Positions 13,674-27,642 of a stretch of DNA of 64,000 bases are shown here, piece by piece. The notes under the pieces are model-generated. The model saw only the letters and a list, made by a program, of their open reading frames with translations. It searched no databases and had not been told where the DNA came from. Every line of letters begins with the position of its first letter. Within the stretch, counting starts at the first letter, position 1. The position numbers and the translations under genes were made by a program. Origin of the DNA: Myoxocephalus aenaeus. Its lineage: Eukaryota > Chordata > Actinopteri > Perciformes > Cottidae. Where the stretch lies: assembly GCA_038501785.1 (NCBI GenBank), contig JBAMJR010000073.1:2170001-2234000 (forward strand), given 5' to 3'.

Positions 13674-15585
13674 GTAAGACAAAGCATTGAAGTGAATTGG
13701 GATTAATTCAGTCACTTTCCGAAGTTTGATACTGCCTGTTGTGAACTGGAATGCCAAAATGCCAAAATATTTTTCAGCTGCAGATTCTTATGCTTGTTAA
13801 ATTAGCCAGACTGCTAATTGGTCAGCTTGATGAAAAGTGCATGTAAAGTAAATGAACACTGGTCAGGTCTATGACATAGCCTGAGGGGTTGGCCATTGTT
13901 CTGCTCACAGCTGCCATCACTTCTCTTTTCTTCATATGGTTAGCTGGACCCAACACACACACACCCGCACACATAGTATGTAAATGTAATGCCTGACACT
14001 AAAGTCCATGCCCTCCACCTGGCCTCTGAGGCAGCCATCCTATGCCCACAGCAGCTGGCACTGATGTGCCAGTAGAGGGGGAGTGTGGGTGAGATTAATC
14101 GTGACGGACCAACAATTTCCTGTTTACCCAGACGGCCATACCACCAACTTTGCACACCAGCCGGGTCTGAGCTTAAATAGCACCACAGACGGAAACACAC
14201 ACACACTCTCAGCGTTGCCTGCCTGACCTTGTCCCAAACCATGAATCACTGCACTGATGCCAGTCGAGCTGACAGGTCTGGCCTGGCACTGCCACCACCA
14301 TTCATGGCAACACAATCCAGCTCCCTGCCTGCTGCCAGCCCTCACCAGAGCACATGTGAGCGCTGACCACTTCAGAGACATGGCAGCACCCACCATAGTA
14401 AAGGGAGAACAGTGTGCCGCTGAAAAATATGCAACGTGATACAGTAAAGCAATATTTATGTTTCTTTTTTATGGGGGAAAATATGAATGTAGCTGAACCT
14501 TCTTTGGCGTTCCTTTGAATATGTAACTGTATTTGCACATGTGCAGATGTTTGCTTGGGTGTTTGCTTACTGACTTAACATATACAATACATACCAATAT
14601 CTGTTTTAGTGTTGGTGTGGTGTCGGGAGAAATGGTTATTGATTTATGTGTGGTGTGGCTAGTCTCTGCATGTGCATGATTAATCACTCTCTTCCAGGGT
14701 CAACTGACTATCTTTTTCTCCCTCCTCCCCATGTGTCTTGTCTTGTCATCCTTTTGTTTCTTTTTGTCTTTCTCTCACGCCCCATCTTTCACATCCCTGC
14801 ATCCTCCTTGCTTGCAACAATCTCCCCTGGACTCCAACTCCCATCATTCCCAGCTCGTTCCCCCTGAAACCCTCCAAGAACAATAAACATAGTCTGAGAA
14901 CACTTTCTAGGTAAGCATGAACCCAAGGGACGTATTACTTTCTCTCTCACACACTCTCTTTCATATTATGACTTGCATACATACCTGTCACATTTCATCA
15001 TCAATGATTGTCATTTGGATCACCGATGCATTTTTTTAATGTCTCACAAAAGAAAAAATCTGCATTCATGTCTTCTGTGGTTCTTGAACACAGTTCCCGG
15101 ACACATAACCTCTCATCATGACCCCCGTGGTTTTTGCTCTGCCTCTTGGGTGGCATCAATATGTGTCCGGTCAAAATATCCTGTCATTGTTTTGCTCGAG
15201 ATGACAGTGTCTTTATCGATAACATGTGTTTGCAGATCTGACGAAGTAAGCACTTTACCGCACAGCATAATAGAGAAAAATGTGCTGACTTCAGGAAATG
15301 GCCACATTCAAAGCCGCTCATTTTCTGCCGCCATCAATATCGTCACGTGTATTCATCACATGCATGAACTGTTGAATGGAATGCAGATACTGTCTGTTGT
15401 TGGTGGTATGGTACCAAAGTACAGAGTAGTGTGTCCAGCAACCACACCAAATTTATGGCCACAATCACACATCATATTTCTCAATTGCATATTTCTAACC
15501 TGGCTCGTGATTCAGAAAGATATGTGGTATGTATTAAAATCGCTCTATGTCCTTTCCCAATGTGTATTTTTTTTTCTTCTCTTAG
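13674..15585 (+). other. gpc5: gpc5 intron B (1.9 kb, phase 2)
   Basis: GTAAGA donor and a strong polypyrimidine tract ending TTCTTCTCTTAG at 15585. It contains one copy (14094-14150) of a 57-bp sequence that recurs in intron C at 32353-32409. A 207-codon frame at 14973-15596 crosses the acceptor into exon C in another frame and is not gene-like. Nothing else was recognised. Confidence 0.9.
14094..14150 (+). repeat. 57-bp dispersed sequence, copy 1
   Basis: This aligns without gaps to 32353-32409 at about 47 of 57 positions, including the shared blocks ACCAACAATTT and CTGTTTACCC. Looser similarity (CACCACAGA, ACACACAC, CTCAG) may extend for another 60 bp downstream in both copies. It is not low complexity. 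It may be an old dispersed repeat or a duplicated regulatory module. Confidence 0.6.
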
Positions 15586-15708
15586 GGAGTTCTTGATGTA
15601 CCTGCAGCGCTACAAGTCTTTCTTTGCAGCGTTGCCAGAGATGCTGTGCGAAGGGGAGAATGTAGTGGACGACTCCACGTGCTGGAGCGGCGATGAGGTG
15701 GTGGAGAG
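15586..15708 (+). CDS. gpc5: Glypican-5 exon C
   Basis: The acceptor is TCTTAG at 15585. The first base completes the Arg codon begun in exon B, and the exon ends with AG before GTCAGT (phase 2). The product is REFLMYLQRYKSFFAALPEMLC, then EGENVVDDSTCWSGDEVVE. It has two core cysteines (MLC and STC) spaced as in GPC3 and GPC5, and the helix Y-K-S-F-F-A-A-L-P typical of the subfamily. The usual CWNG motif of GPC3/GPC5 reads CWSG here, creating a Ser-Gly followed by acidic residues (see findings). The frame is open only when joined to exons B and D, which supports the model. Confidence 0.95.
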
Positions 15709-16406
15709 GTCAGTGTGTGTTCAGTCCCTTAACCCCTTCATCCACTATGAACTTGGGATTGTGCAAAGTAAATACTTGACACATAGAAACATTATTCCTC
15801 TCCTGGACAATCACATTGCGGATTTTTTGACTACGTTCCAAATCCATTTTCTTTTCAGGCTTAAAAAGAGCAGTTACTTTCTTATACGTGTTATCTTCTT
15901 ACTTTGCCATGGCCACTTCTTTTTTTTGGCAGCACTTGCAAACTTTCATTTTCTCTAAATGAGTAGATGCTGGCTTGTATGCATCCCAAGGGGCATTCCT
16001 GATTCACCTGATATTGATTTACTCTAATACCTTGCTTTGAAAAGTACAAGTTATTAATACTGAAAAAGTAACAAACCCTCTGCATATTTGTATGTGTGCT
16101 TGTGTAAGATAATGTCAGTCTGTGAGTCAGTGTGGCTGGCTGTTGTTAATCAGTGTGGAAATAAGGAAGCCATTAAATCCATCTCCACATTGAGTGAATG
16201 CAGGCAGAACACATAGTTGCTACACTCTCCTGTGTATTAGTCAGTTGATGAGCTTCTCTCGGTGACGTTCTCTCTTTTCCCACTCCATTCTCTTCCTTTT
16301 CTTATATTTATGATTTTGGGTTGATTTATAGATGTGGCCCTCAAACTCCTCTTGCTTATGGTTTTGGGTGCATCTCTCAGAGACTGAAGTACTGACTCGC
16401 TGTCTC

Positions 16407-16408
<2 letters not shown>

Positions 16409-16486
<78 letters not shown>
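16409..16486. repeat. (TG)n microsatellite
   Basis: Perfect TG run of about 78 bp in intron C, followed by a short GGTTAT duplication. Confidence 0.97.
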
Positions 16487-16487
<1 letters not shown>

Positions 16488-19400
16488 TTATGGTTATGTG
16501 CTTTCTCAGTCGGCATGAGAGAACAGAGAATTGGTGCAGATTACTGAGCCAATGCAAGTCTGTAACTGATTCCCTCTGCTGGATCCGTTTCTTAAACCCT
16601 CTAGAAACTCGGTCCACAATTATGACAAGGTTATGCTCTCCTTCTTCTGCGGTGGCCCTAAAGTAGCTCCCATTACCATGGCAACCTCAGCTCTTGGCAG
16701 TGCCAGTATTGGCCTTTACAGAGGAAAGCAGAGGTCCGGGTATGCCTTTTACCCAACGATTCAGTGTTTGTCAGATCTTTTGGCCCGTGTCCGTTTTGCT
16801 TGATTAAGACATCCATTGTGCTTTCTATGTACATGGGAAAACATTAGGCACATGAACAGATGTCTCTGATTCCAAAAAGAAACTTTGATTGAACTCAGTG
16901 GTTGCAAAAGCATTTCTCAGAGATGTTCATACATAAGTTAGGCTTTAATTAGCTTAGCAGTAGTTAGCTTTTGGTACTCTCCTACTCTCCTACCCTTCTC
17001 CATTGCAGAGTATCTGCCAGATATGTTGAGCAGACGACGCATTCATCAGGGCTTGTCACATTGTGTTCCCACACAAAGTACAGTAGGCAGCCAACCTGTG
17101 TGTGCGAGGTCCATGATCAGGAGCATATGGGCTAGTAAACAGAGGGCGAGGCAACTATTCAGCACCTAAAACACAAGAAATCTCCAATCTGGTCAAGATA
17201 CGGCTTCTTCGTCTGTATTCAAAACCAGTTATTTATTTCTGCACCCTGTTTGCGTGTAAGTGAGTGTGTGCCACTTTTACTACCAAGGGCACTGGCTTTC
17301 CAACAGTGCTAATGGGTTGTAACGGTGTGTTATCACACACTCCCTGGTGAGAGCCAGAACTTTGCTTGTGGTGTCAAGTGTTCTGAGGCTGAATGAGAAA
17401 AGAGTACCCTACCGAGACATTTGGCACCACTCATAAACTGCTCAGATTGGCTTGTGGGTATTCCGCAAACCCCTTCCACTGTATCTGACTCTGCTGGCAT
17501 GTAATAGAGAGAGACAGAAGGACCGGACAGGGCATGGAAAAGGGAAGGCGTTTTGGTGCCGTGGTGCCCCCTGTGCCTCCCTGTGCCCCTGATGAGGGAA
17601 GCATGATAGAGTGATGTGGGGGTGGAGGGCCTTGGCAGCATAAAGACCCATTGTGGAGTCAGTGGAGTGGGGCACAGCCCTGCCGTGGGGACCCCCAAAG
17701 CCTGGAGGGGGAACAAAGACCCTCCTATGAGGCTGCATGGGAAAGACTTGGACATCGCTGCCACTACTACTGCCACTGGCCGCACCATGCCTGGGAAAGT
17801 TCTATGAGAGCAGCAAAGTAGAAGGGTAGATGGTGAAAAAATATGATGAGAGATGAGAAAAAGTGTGTGAAGAAGACGCCGATAGCATTGCCGGAAATGG
17901 ACATGCTAAACTGCTCTGGCATTAGCACACATAATAGTCTGACTTCCTGTGTCGTGGGCACACAAAGCCTCTGAGGGCTCTGTTGGTTTTCCCCACACAC
18001 AGGAGGACAAAGGCACACAATGGCACGCACACTCACATATCAATCCACACAGGATCTATATGCTAGTCAACAGCTGGAGGGCTTATTCATTCAGACACAA
18101 TCATACAGTGCTCAGGCAAGGATACACACATCCACATGTGAGAGCACACACACACACACTTGTGTGTTGTATTACTTCAAAGCACATGAAAGGCATTGGG
18201 GATTGAAATTCCCTTCCTCTCTTTATTCAGCATCTGATGACAGAGGGGCAAGCGAGGGGCTAACAGTTGTACTTGCGACTAAAAATGCGTGTTGGCATGT
18301 GTTCAAACATCTCTGAGCATTTACTGCGTCACATGTGTGAATCTTTTCCGGAAAGATAAGATCAACCAAAATGACCACATTCTTTATTTAGATTAGGCAA
18401 GTATTGTATAGCTATTATAATGGTCTTATCACAAATTTAGATTATTCATGACCATCTTTCTTCACTATAATTGTTCCACTGTATACCATTCCTGTTTTCT
18501 TTTTTGACACGTACTTGCGGCAGCCTGTATAGCCACTGTTATGGCATCATAAGGACTTTATTAGCCCCTTTGACTGAAAACACATGAGGAGGTAACCTCA
18601 ATGAGGGTTTAATTAGACAACGAGTTCTTGTTAAATTCCTCCCAGACATAACCAAACCTATGATAATTGGATATGAACAGCAAATTGAGGGTATTATTGC
18701 GAATCAGGACAGCCTTCAATTAAAAAGTATTCACACCTGCTCTAAGTGCTTGTTTTTTTCAGACATGAGTCAGTCGGAAACCCTTCTGACCTTTACTGGA
18801 TTGAAAAGAGCAATGGTGGTCAGTGATTGGTCTCTGTGTTGGTTGGTAAGAGGTAGGATTATTGCTTGGGTGAATCCAGAATGAACACAGCAAGCTAAGT
18901 GTGGCCACCTCCATCTATTACTTTGATTTCCAGGTTCTGAAAAGGGACAGGACACAGGTGGCAAAAGAAAGCCAGGTGGAGCAATGGCCACGGTTGAAAC
19001 AAGTGCATTGTGACCTGGAAAGATCTGTTGAATGTTGCATGCAGAATGTCACATTAGAACTGAAACTGAAACTGGACCAATCAAAGTTAACTGCAGCGAC
19101 CAAGGAATCAAACAGGAAACATCATTTGGGTTAAAAAAATGTTGGTTCTACCGACAAGCCCATTTTCTGTGTGGTGGACTTGCAGCATCCAGTCTTACTT
19201 GATTATATGTGAACCAGGAGTGAGTTGCCACATATACTCCAAGCTGATGGTATAATAGAAAGAAGTTAAAGAAATAGAGGCGGGTGAATGAAGAAGTATT
19301 CCATAACTATTAAAGGGAGCTCCGGGGGTCCGGTGGAATGTGCCCCAGGAGAAAAGATTTGGGCCATAAAAGTCAAATCTTGGCGGCCTCTGGCGCATTC

Positions 19401-20383
19401 TAATGCCAGTATTCTATATGAATGATTATCACTTGGAATTAAGAATCATAAGACCGTATTCATTATTTATTAGATGTTTTTTGCACGCTTTCAAAGGATG
19501 TCCCCTGTTTGTGCAATCAACGCAATCCTCTCTGTGTTTTGTCATCAGTTATTTGTCAAAAAACTGAAGACGACTTTCCTGTTGCTTGCAACAGGACTAA
19601 ACCTCTCACACATACATTTATATAGAGCATGTGGGTGACGGTACTGATGCAGACAGATAGGCACGTTTCTCTATCATCATGCTCGCATGTTTTGAAGGTG
19701 GGGCTTGTGATCGAAAAATATACACGCAAAGTGAAATGAAGCTGATACAAACTATTTATTAGATCAAAAATGTATGTAATAATGCAGCTGGCTGGACTTA
19801 AATGAGTAACACAGCTACTCAAACATTTATTATGACACTGCTAGGTGTGCCAGCTATAGATTTAGAAGGCACTGATGCAGCCGGGCACATCCATGGCTAT
19901 GTGGCCGGTTTGAACCGCCTAACCCTGCACACACTGCATGCAGAAATGATTTAGATGGACTTTGGCACTGCATCAGCCTTTTTCTGACCCACACAACTCT
20001 TTTGGGATTCACTTCGTTCTGAGACGATTCACACAGTGTATATAGGCAGTCAGAGTTTATATTCTGTCGAGAGGAAAAGAAACAAGAAACAATCTTCTTC
20101 CAGCCAAGTCTGTCAGCAGCAGTCGGAGATCATAATGCTTAGTGGGCAGCTCACTGTCCTCTCTCACTGTATTGAGCTGTATGACAAGATACATTCATTT
20201 CAAACCCAAGGTAGAAACCCCTCAATAGAACTAGGGCCGAAACAACACATCATTTTTTGTATCATTTGTTTTGTTCATTTGTCAAGATTATTAATTTAAA
20301 GTAATCAGCAATGAAATCCCATTGCGCAAGAGTGTCAAATTGCAGTAGGGATGAGGTCTTAACACGAGTGGGTGTGTAGGGCA

Positions 20384-20388
<5 letters not shown>

Positions 20389-20462
<74 letters not shown>
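20389..20462. repeat. (GT)n microsatellite
   Basis: Uninterrupted GT run of about 74 bp in intron C. Confidence 0.97.
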
Positions 20463-20463
<1 letters not shown>

Positions 20464-20654
20464 CTTCAGTAAGAAGGGAGAACTAATAACTCATCACTAT
20501 ACTTCGGGAAAGATTCTTAAGTTTTGGATGAGCTCAAGGGGATGGACCGACAGACAATACGTCAGTGTGAGTGCTTCTGAATGCCTTACATTTTTATAGG
20601 GTTATGACAATCCATTTGTTTATCATTTTGACATCTGGAATCCATTGTGTTATT

Positions 20655-20683
20655 GCAGGGAGAAGCAGGGAGAAGCAGGGAGA
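20655..20683. repeat. 10-bp tandem repeat, about 2.9 copies
   Basis: The unit GCAGGGAGAA is repeated with no mismatches. It is purine-rich. Confidence 0.85.
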
Positions 20684-21350
20684 GCGCTGCACCGGGCAAA
20701 GCCCTCACCCCTCTCACTCTTACTCACTTTCTCTCCTTCTTCCAGCCCCATCGAGTCAGAGTTTTTGTGTGTGTTATTTTTCTCCCTTCTCCGCTGTCTC
20801 TGTGTTGTTCTCTTGGGTCAGAGGAGCTCGGTTCAAATCGTTTAAAGGAATTGGATAATGAAACTCTAGCAGAGGGGGCAATACATTAATGCAGAGGAAG
20901 GACATTCCCTGCCTGTGTGTGATGTGTGATGTGTATGCATTGTCTATGGGCATAAGTCAGTTCAGTTTGTTAAGTCTGTGCACTCTTGTTTTAAATGTAG
21001 ACATAAAGACAGACAGGATGGAGAGGTGGCACAGTAGAGTCGTGAGAACAGTTGACATCAGAGAAATAATGAGGAGTACTGGAAATGCATGCATTCACTT
21101 CATATCCTTTCATTTATTTCCCTCTTGCTCCAACCTACCCTTTCACCTCTGCCATTTGCATTTGGCGTCTGCATCAAACCTCTCAGTCCTTCCTCTGTCC
21201 CTCCCACAATTCCTTTTTTCTATCTCTCCTTAGCTCCGATGCAGCGGCCCATCCCTTTCCCATAACCCTGGGCTGATGCCTGGGACCTCAGCATGACCCG
21301 CTCTACATTACTACATTGCTTAGACTTGTCTCTCTTTGGGCCTGCATCCT

Positions 21351-21359
21351 TGTGTTGTG

Positions 21360-21440
<81 letters not shown>

Positions 21441-21450
21441 GTGTTGTGTG

Positions 21451-21484
<34 letters not shown>

Positions 21485-21494
21485 CATGTGCATG
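21351..21494. repeat. Compound (TG)n microsatellite
   Basis: About 144 bp of TG with internal TGTTG, GCG and GCATG interruptions. It is the longest dinucleotide tract in the window. Confidence 0.96.
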
Positions 21495-23500
21495 TGAGAG
21501 AAAGATAAAACAATTGCGATCATATTGCGGTAACTGCTGAAATGCTTGGATTGCCAGAGTTTTGAGTTATAGGTTTTCTACATTTTTCTAAATCTGTAGC
21601 TAAAATGTGATTTTCTCGGCCTCACTGTACAATTATTTGCCAATCTGGGACTTAGCTTCGCTCTGAGTGAAGAGTGTTTATGTGTTTCGGCCTCCTCGAT
21701 TTTAGGTTTTATGGTGTGCCTTGTGAATATTGTATGTTTGTGAAATACCCTTCCAACTCCTTTCAGTCTCGTCCTCATCGCTTTTACAGAAGGGACCCTG
21801 TTTTACGGCCTCTCTCTTCTGTTGTGTGTCCAGCCGGTGGAGTGGGTTGAGCTAATATAATTAAAATGCCACAATAGACTGGCATGTTTTACTGGAGCAG
21901 TTCCTACTGGGCGAGGTAGACAAAGTGCACCCACTAACCTCTGTGCTTGCCCATTGGCAAGGCATCAAACTCATAGCGGGAGAGGAGGATGAGAAATAGA
22001 GGGATAGACGTGCTGGGGAGGGGGGAAGGAAGTGTGGATGTGAAAACAATGGGGAGAAGGAGAGATGCACTGATGGAAGGATGGATGGATGAAGGAAAAA
22101 AAAATGGATGTAGGTCAGTGCATGGCAGCAGAAAGCAGTGGCTTTAGGAGAGCCCTCTGTCTTTGTGACTTAATTGCCTCCATGAGCCTGTTTGAAGTCC
22201 TCACTGTTGCGTGCCTGGGTGGTAGCCAATAGTGGACGGTGGGGTCTGCGTGTGTTTGGGAAGGTTGTGTTAGCCTCTCGAGCATTTCTGTATTCCAGTT
22301 TGACGCAAATTTCTGACGCACCCCGCAAGCGAACAAAGGACAAAACCCCAAATGACGTCGGCACCACCGATTATATATGGAACGGCGCACATGAACACCA
22401 CACCGCCTGAAATCTTACGTGTGAAACAAAACAGTCAGTGATGAGTCCTCCAGGACGATGCCTGCGTTTTAGAGGCAATTTTATCTTGTGCCAAAAAAAA
22501 AATTGCTTTTGAAAGACTCAACAGTTATGCAACGAAGTGCTCGGCACGCGCGCTGTGCTGCTTATCACGGTGTCGCAACGCTAGCTGTCTCCGCCTGTGT
22601 CAACCGTCTGGTTTCTATTGGAGTTTGTATCGGAATTTCAGTTTAATTTATACTTTTTCCTTTTTTTTTATATACAAAATGAGGTTGCATTATGCATCAA
22701 ATCTCTTGTGATTTTAATTTCTAAAAGTGGGAATTTGATTGGTGGCACATAATTAAATGTGCCTACCAAAGGAAACCCCACATTTGCCACCTGCTGAAGT
22801 TGTGAATTGTGACTAGACTCTAAACAAAGAAAAACAATGTTGCTCTCAGGTTTAAACATCCCCTGGTATGAGAAAGGCTTCATATATTTGACTCTTACCT
22901 TCTCATAAATACACACTTCTCTGCTTTGATTCACCATACTATAGCCGTGGTGACACAGGATTATGGCCTTATAGACCATCACATATTTCTGTGTGCCACA
23001 GACGGCGCACACGCTATACCCAACACACTCGACACACATCAACGCTCACACAGCATGGTCATGTCTGACTTACAGGGTTGAACCTCTCTCTGTAATGACT
23101 ATTTTTAGGGACACCGTTATCCTCTTTCCTGGGGATACAGCAGACTTCTACTAATGTCAGTTAGAGCCTGATTGAGTGCAGGTTTGTGATGCAATGTATA
23201 CCTATAAGTCCGAATTTTGGGCCCATGGCGAGCCTCAGAAAGATTCCCTCTAGAGTTTTAGTGTGAACGTGTGTACCAGTTTAAGTTTCCAGCGTGTGGT
23301 ATTTACCATCGGAGTGAGATTCCGAAAAAGACGTCTGGTTTGAATCCAGTTGCATGTTTAAGCGTTAGTCCAAGTTGTTGTCCAATCCAGTGGACAAGTA
23401 CCGGTATGTGAGTTTAAAATGAAAATGAATGACAGAGAGGGAAAGCTAACAAAACCAACTCTGTACAAACAACAAAAGTACAGTACACTACTGTGGAGGG

Positions 23501-23583
23501 TGTTGTGTGTGTGTGTGTGTGTCTGTGTGTGTGCGTGTGCGTGCGTGTGCCTGTGATCTGTGCTCAGTGTGTGTGTGTGTGTG
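23501..23583. repeat. Interrupted (GT)n tract
   Basis: Two GT runs separated by GTGC-type units and a CTGTGATCTGTGCTCA spacer. The interruptions suggest an old, stabilised microsatellite. Confidence 0.9.
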
Positions 23584-25798
23584 GTAACCTGAAACCACGG
23601 GGAAAACGTTCCTAGAATTCCGGGTGGGTTTGGTGTCGTGGCCCGCTCACTGGAGCCCCCTGAGTGGTGCTGGGAATGCGGCCTCCGCACGGAAGAGCTC
23701 GAGAATGAAGGGAAAGTACCCTTGTGTGTTTGAGCCAGAGCAGTTCAGCATCTCATCACAACAGGTAGTTTCCTGAAGTGTCGGTGAACTGACAGAGCTT
23801 GAATGTACATTAATAAAAGGTACCGGATTGATACAAGATAATAATCCAGTAAATAATGGGATGTGAAGGTTTGCGTTTAGCAGTGTGTGACAGAAAGAGA
23901 TGAACAACAAATGTGGACAGTTCCTGAAGACAATAACCTTTATGAAATGTTTTCCTGTCAGATTTATTGTTGTGGTTTTGTACATGGAAGGAAATAGGGA
24001 GCAGTATTCGATATGTGGAAAGTGTTTTTTGACTTACTCAGATTTGAACCAGAACATATAAATGAAAGAAATACGGGAAAGGGACAGCAGGGGAGCTAAA
24101 AATGGTTGATGGCAGTTCTTGGAGGTGATGACAAGGACACTACCGTAAGTACCGCCTCCTGTATATAGTTGTACATTCAAGAATGTGACTTTTCTGTAGC
24201 CTCGAACGATCACCAGCTCCATATATAATCCCTTTCGACGAGAGGCCTGACAAAATTACGAATGCTTTGTAATTTATTGGAACGGTAAAGAGCATAAAAT
24301 GCCAGAGAGGGGCTCATCTATAAAACGTGATCCTGTCAATGACTCTGCACTCCAGGGACAAATATGCTCAGTTATGGTCCAAACCTCTCAACCTAAACCC
24401 AGACTTGGGATGATGTGTCCAGTTTCCAATCTGTAGCTGATTGACAGATGAGCCTGATCACGACAAAACCTGATACTAATGACTGGGACTTCTGCCAAGA
24501 AAGCCATTTTGGCAATGTGTTTGTCAATGCCACCATCTGCCTGACTTCATTTGGATAACTGACCTTTGCCCTTCTTCTCTCTGCCTGCAGTACAGTCACT
24601 CTCTCACTGCTTTACCTTAACAGAAGTGTGCACAACCTTGCAGTATATAATCCTCTATGTGTTATTCTGGTGTCAAGTAGCTGTAGTTAAGCTGCCTCCA
24701 TATCTCTCCATCTACAATATGCTCTCAAATGTCCATCTCACTGAGTGCCTGGGGAGCATTTCTACTTGTGTGGGGGGTATGCCGATATTCTGATTGAATA
24801 TAAGCTTAATAAATGAGTGCGCGCATGTGTTCCTGGGTGTGTGCCCTTTGCAGCAGGAGAGAGTCTGACCCCTGACCCCCTCACTCAACACCCTCGCAAG
24901 CCCTCTCCCCTCTCTGTGCGGGTATGTCTGAGTATGTGGATGCCTGTGTATGTTTGTTGCCTTGAGTCAAATGTACTTGATGTTTGAGTTGAAACTGCAC
25001 TGTTTGCACTGAGTGCTCTTTGCTTACACAGGCAGCATATACAGTACAGTCCAGATGTGACATTACGCCTCCCGCTTTCTGTGTTTGACCGTGTCTATGA
25101 TACACTTCCAACACTCTACTGTAAAGTCGATCTGTGATTGCCAAACCAGCCAGAACGTACACATTGTATGTAAGTACATAATGTCATGACGTATGGTATA
25201 TTTAGTTTGATCCACGGGGAACCGCTTGACTGGTTTGGAGTTTACACTGGAGCTGTCAACCCTAAGCACTAGATCACGCCACTCTGGCCCGGATCAGACA
25301 GACAGACAAACAGGTGGTCGTACCACACCAGAGGATCATGGTGCACTCCACCCGTCTGTGCTCCGGGGGCAAAGTTTACTCTCCTGGCTCTGCCCCGGCC
25401 TGCCCTTGTCTGCCTTCCACACACCAACTGCCCCTCCAGCTCCCCCCAGACCTCTAACCTCAGTTATCCATGCCCTCCTCGGCATGTGGGCATGTGGCTG
25501 GAAGGGGGGATAGCTTCAACGCTCGAGGTCTTGTAACTTCTCTCTCGCCCTCTTCAATCTCTCCTATTTCACTCCTCCATTCACATGCTCCATCTAATGC
25601 TCTGACTTTGTTGGTTTCTGTTGTGTCCATTCTTTGTCTCTGGAAAGCATGCTTGAGTCGGGGTGCAGTCCCCATCTGTCTTCCCTTCTCTGTCCCTTTC
25701 GCTTACGCACTTCACTTATCCCTTTGTTATTAAAACAAACACGCACTAAAGTTGAAAGCAAGGCGTTATCTGGTGAAACTCTGTAGAAACTGGATAAT

Positions 25799-25813
25799 GC
25801 TGCCATCTACTGG
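25799..25813 (-). promoter_or_regulatory. CTCF-like site (minus orientation)
   Basis: The minus-strand sequence CCAGTAGATGGCAGC fits the CTCF core pattern CCASYAGRKGGCRS. It lies about 1.2 kb upstream of a plus-oriented match at 27020. This is a motif match only. Confidence 0.3.
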
Positions 25814-27019
25814 GAAACAAATGTCATTGAAGTAGGTACACAATACTTGACTTCTTTGAGCAAAAGTTATCTAGGTGTTATATATTTGGTAATTTGCAAA
25901 CATTGAAAGCTGAATTTATTCTGAAAAAAATTTAGCACTTGACCATCGCACATTCACTGTTTTACATCAAGGCAGGCCAAGATGGCAACTTTTGGGCTGA
26001 GGTCTAAAAGGGTTATCTATCACTAGTTTTAAATGAATACATAGGGCAACAGCATGCTCTCATTAAATTCAGCTCAATGGGTTCACTGTCAGCCACGATT
26101 ATTGCAAAATGACAGAAGATACCACATCCTCCTCTAACTCTAAACATTTTTTTTTTTTTACTTTTTAAAGATGTGTAGTTAAATCTGTGAATTCAAACAC
26201 AGAGGAGGCTGTTTGTGCATGTTTGTGAGGAATACAGAGAGGCGTGTGAGTGTGTGCGGCAATATGTACAAGAGAAAAATAGTTGTCTTTGTCAGGAAAG
26301 GATGCTTGCCTGCATGTGATTTGCGGGTGTGGGCAAGGCGGACATGACTTGTTCTTGTTCCGCAAGTCTAATGGAGCTGCAAATCTTTTCCCAGAAGTCT
26401 GTGTGGTCTGTTGAGTCAGCCTGCAGAAAGTCTGCTGCTACATCGGAGCAGGCGACACAGAGAGGTGGGGATCAGTTACACCCAGTGACAGACACAGTCG
26501 GCACAGACAGGCCTGGGAATGTCCTCAAAGCAAACCACGGGCCAATTACAGCTATACTCTATGTAACTGCCATCTATTAAAGCTTGCATATGAAGCTTTA
26601 AACGTTATGGCCATATCCTATGTTTCTCTGTCTGTCCCTGGCACCAGAAAAGGACAAATGGAAGCTCTTCATTTTGTAACCTGTTTAACGTTCATGGAAC
26701 CAAGTAGTCACATTGATTTGTAGTTGTGGAGAGGGAGCGAGGGTATCTGCTTTCCCTCACTTCCGATGAAGAAAGTGTATTTAATAAACTTAACATTAAA
26801 GTTGTGAATAACAATTTCAGTGGCGAGTTTACAGTTTCAAAATGTGTGAATGTGTTATGATTAGTGTGGTGATATTCAAACGTAACTGGTCATCGTGATC
26901 ATCCAACGTTTGAATACAATGGTTTGTTTAGTTATGTCAATTCTGGAGTACATTTTGTGAATTTTGTAAATTATTGTAAAAAAGAAATTACTAAAGATAT
27001 TTGGCAGTACCTCAGCAGC

Positions 27020-27035
27020 CCACCAGATGGCGCTC
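27020..27035 (+). promoter_or_regulatory. CTCF consensus site (plus orientation)
   Basis: CCACCAGATGGCGCTC matches every position of the degenerate CTCF core CCDCNAGRKGGCRSTV. It is embedded in otherwise AT-rich intron. It would bind the insulator and loop-anchor protein CTCF if accessible. Confidence 0.4.
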
Positions 27036-27642
27036 TGAGGCGCACCAGTGATCCGTAAAAGTGTATCTGGTTGAATGTTCATGACTCAGTGTAATGTAGG
27101 TTCTGCAAACCTGTGAAATCCTAACACCCACTTCAGATGATGGACATCGCCACCTCATGAGCGTGGACACATTTTTTTGGGCCGTGGATGTAAACAGCAG
27201 TTTTTCCATTTCCAGCTGACATTTTATCATTTCAGCAGGGTATTTGACTTGATTGTTGGTTCAAACATTTTTTTAAATTTGCATTCTTTTTGTGAATGAT
27301 ATTAGACCACTGTCTGACTGCGTGAACGTGCTACAAATAGTTGCTTTGTCACAAATTGTCGTTCAAATTGTTGAAAAATGTTTTCAACTGGTCAAAAGTC
27401 TGTGCATCCTCAACTGTGACTAGTTGCAATGCCACAAGTGATGCACGAAACTGCCTAAACCCATGAATGAGGTTGTGACGGACCCCTGGGAGGTTTAGTG
27501 ATCTCAGCTTTCTTAATTTGGAAGGTTTGAACAGTCACGTTTTGTATGAGACGAACTAAAAATGTTAAAAGTATATTAGTCTGATAGCTCTCAAACTCAG
27601 AATGGCTCGATGATGACGACGGCTTTCAGTACACAATATTGG

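Noticed and set aside
13377..13757. 126-codon antisense frame across exon B
   Set aside because: Shadow of the Ser/Thr/Pro-rich coding exon.
14973..15958. Frames of 207 and 175 codons around exon C
   Set aside because: The first reads a different frame that merely crosses the acceptor. The second starts in intron B and reads through exon C and its donor. Only 15586-15708 is supported by splice sites, phase and similarity.
16237..16666. Several open frames encoding poly-(Cys-Val) or poly-(His-Thr), here and at each other GT/CA tract
   Set aside because: They are direct translations of dinucleotide microsatellites, which contain no stop codons in any frame.
20641..20700. Acceptor-like TTATTGCAG before GGAGAAGCAGGG
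   Set aside because: It leads into a purine tandem repeat. It has no donor and is not in frame with neighbouring gpc5 exons.
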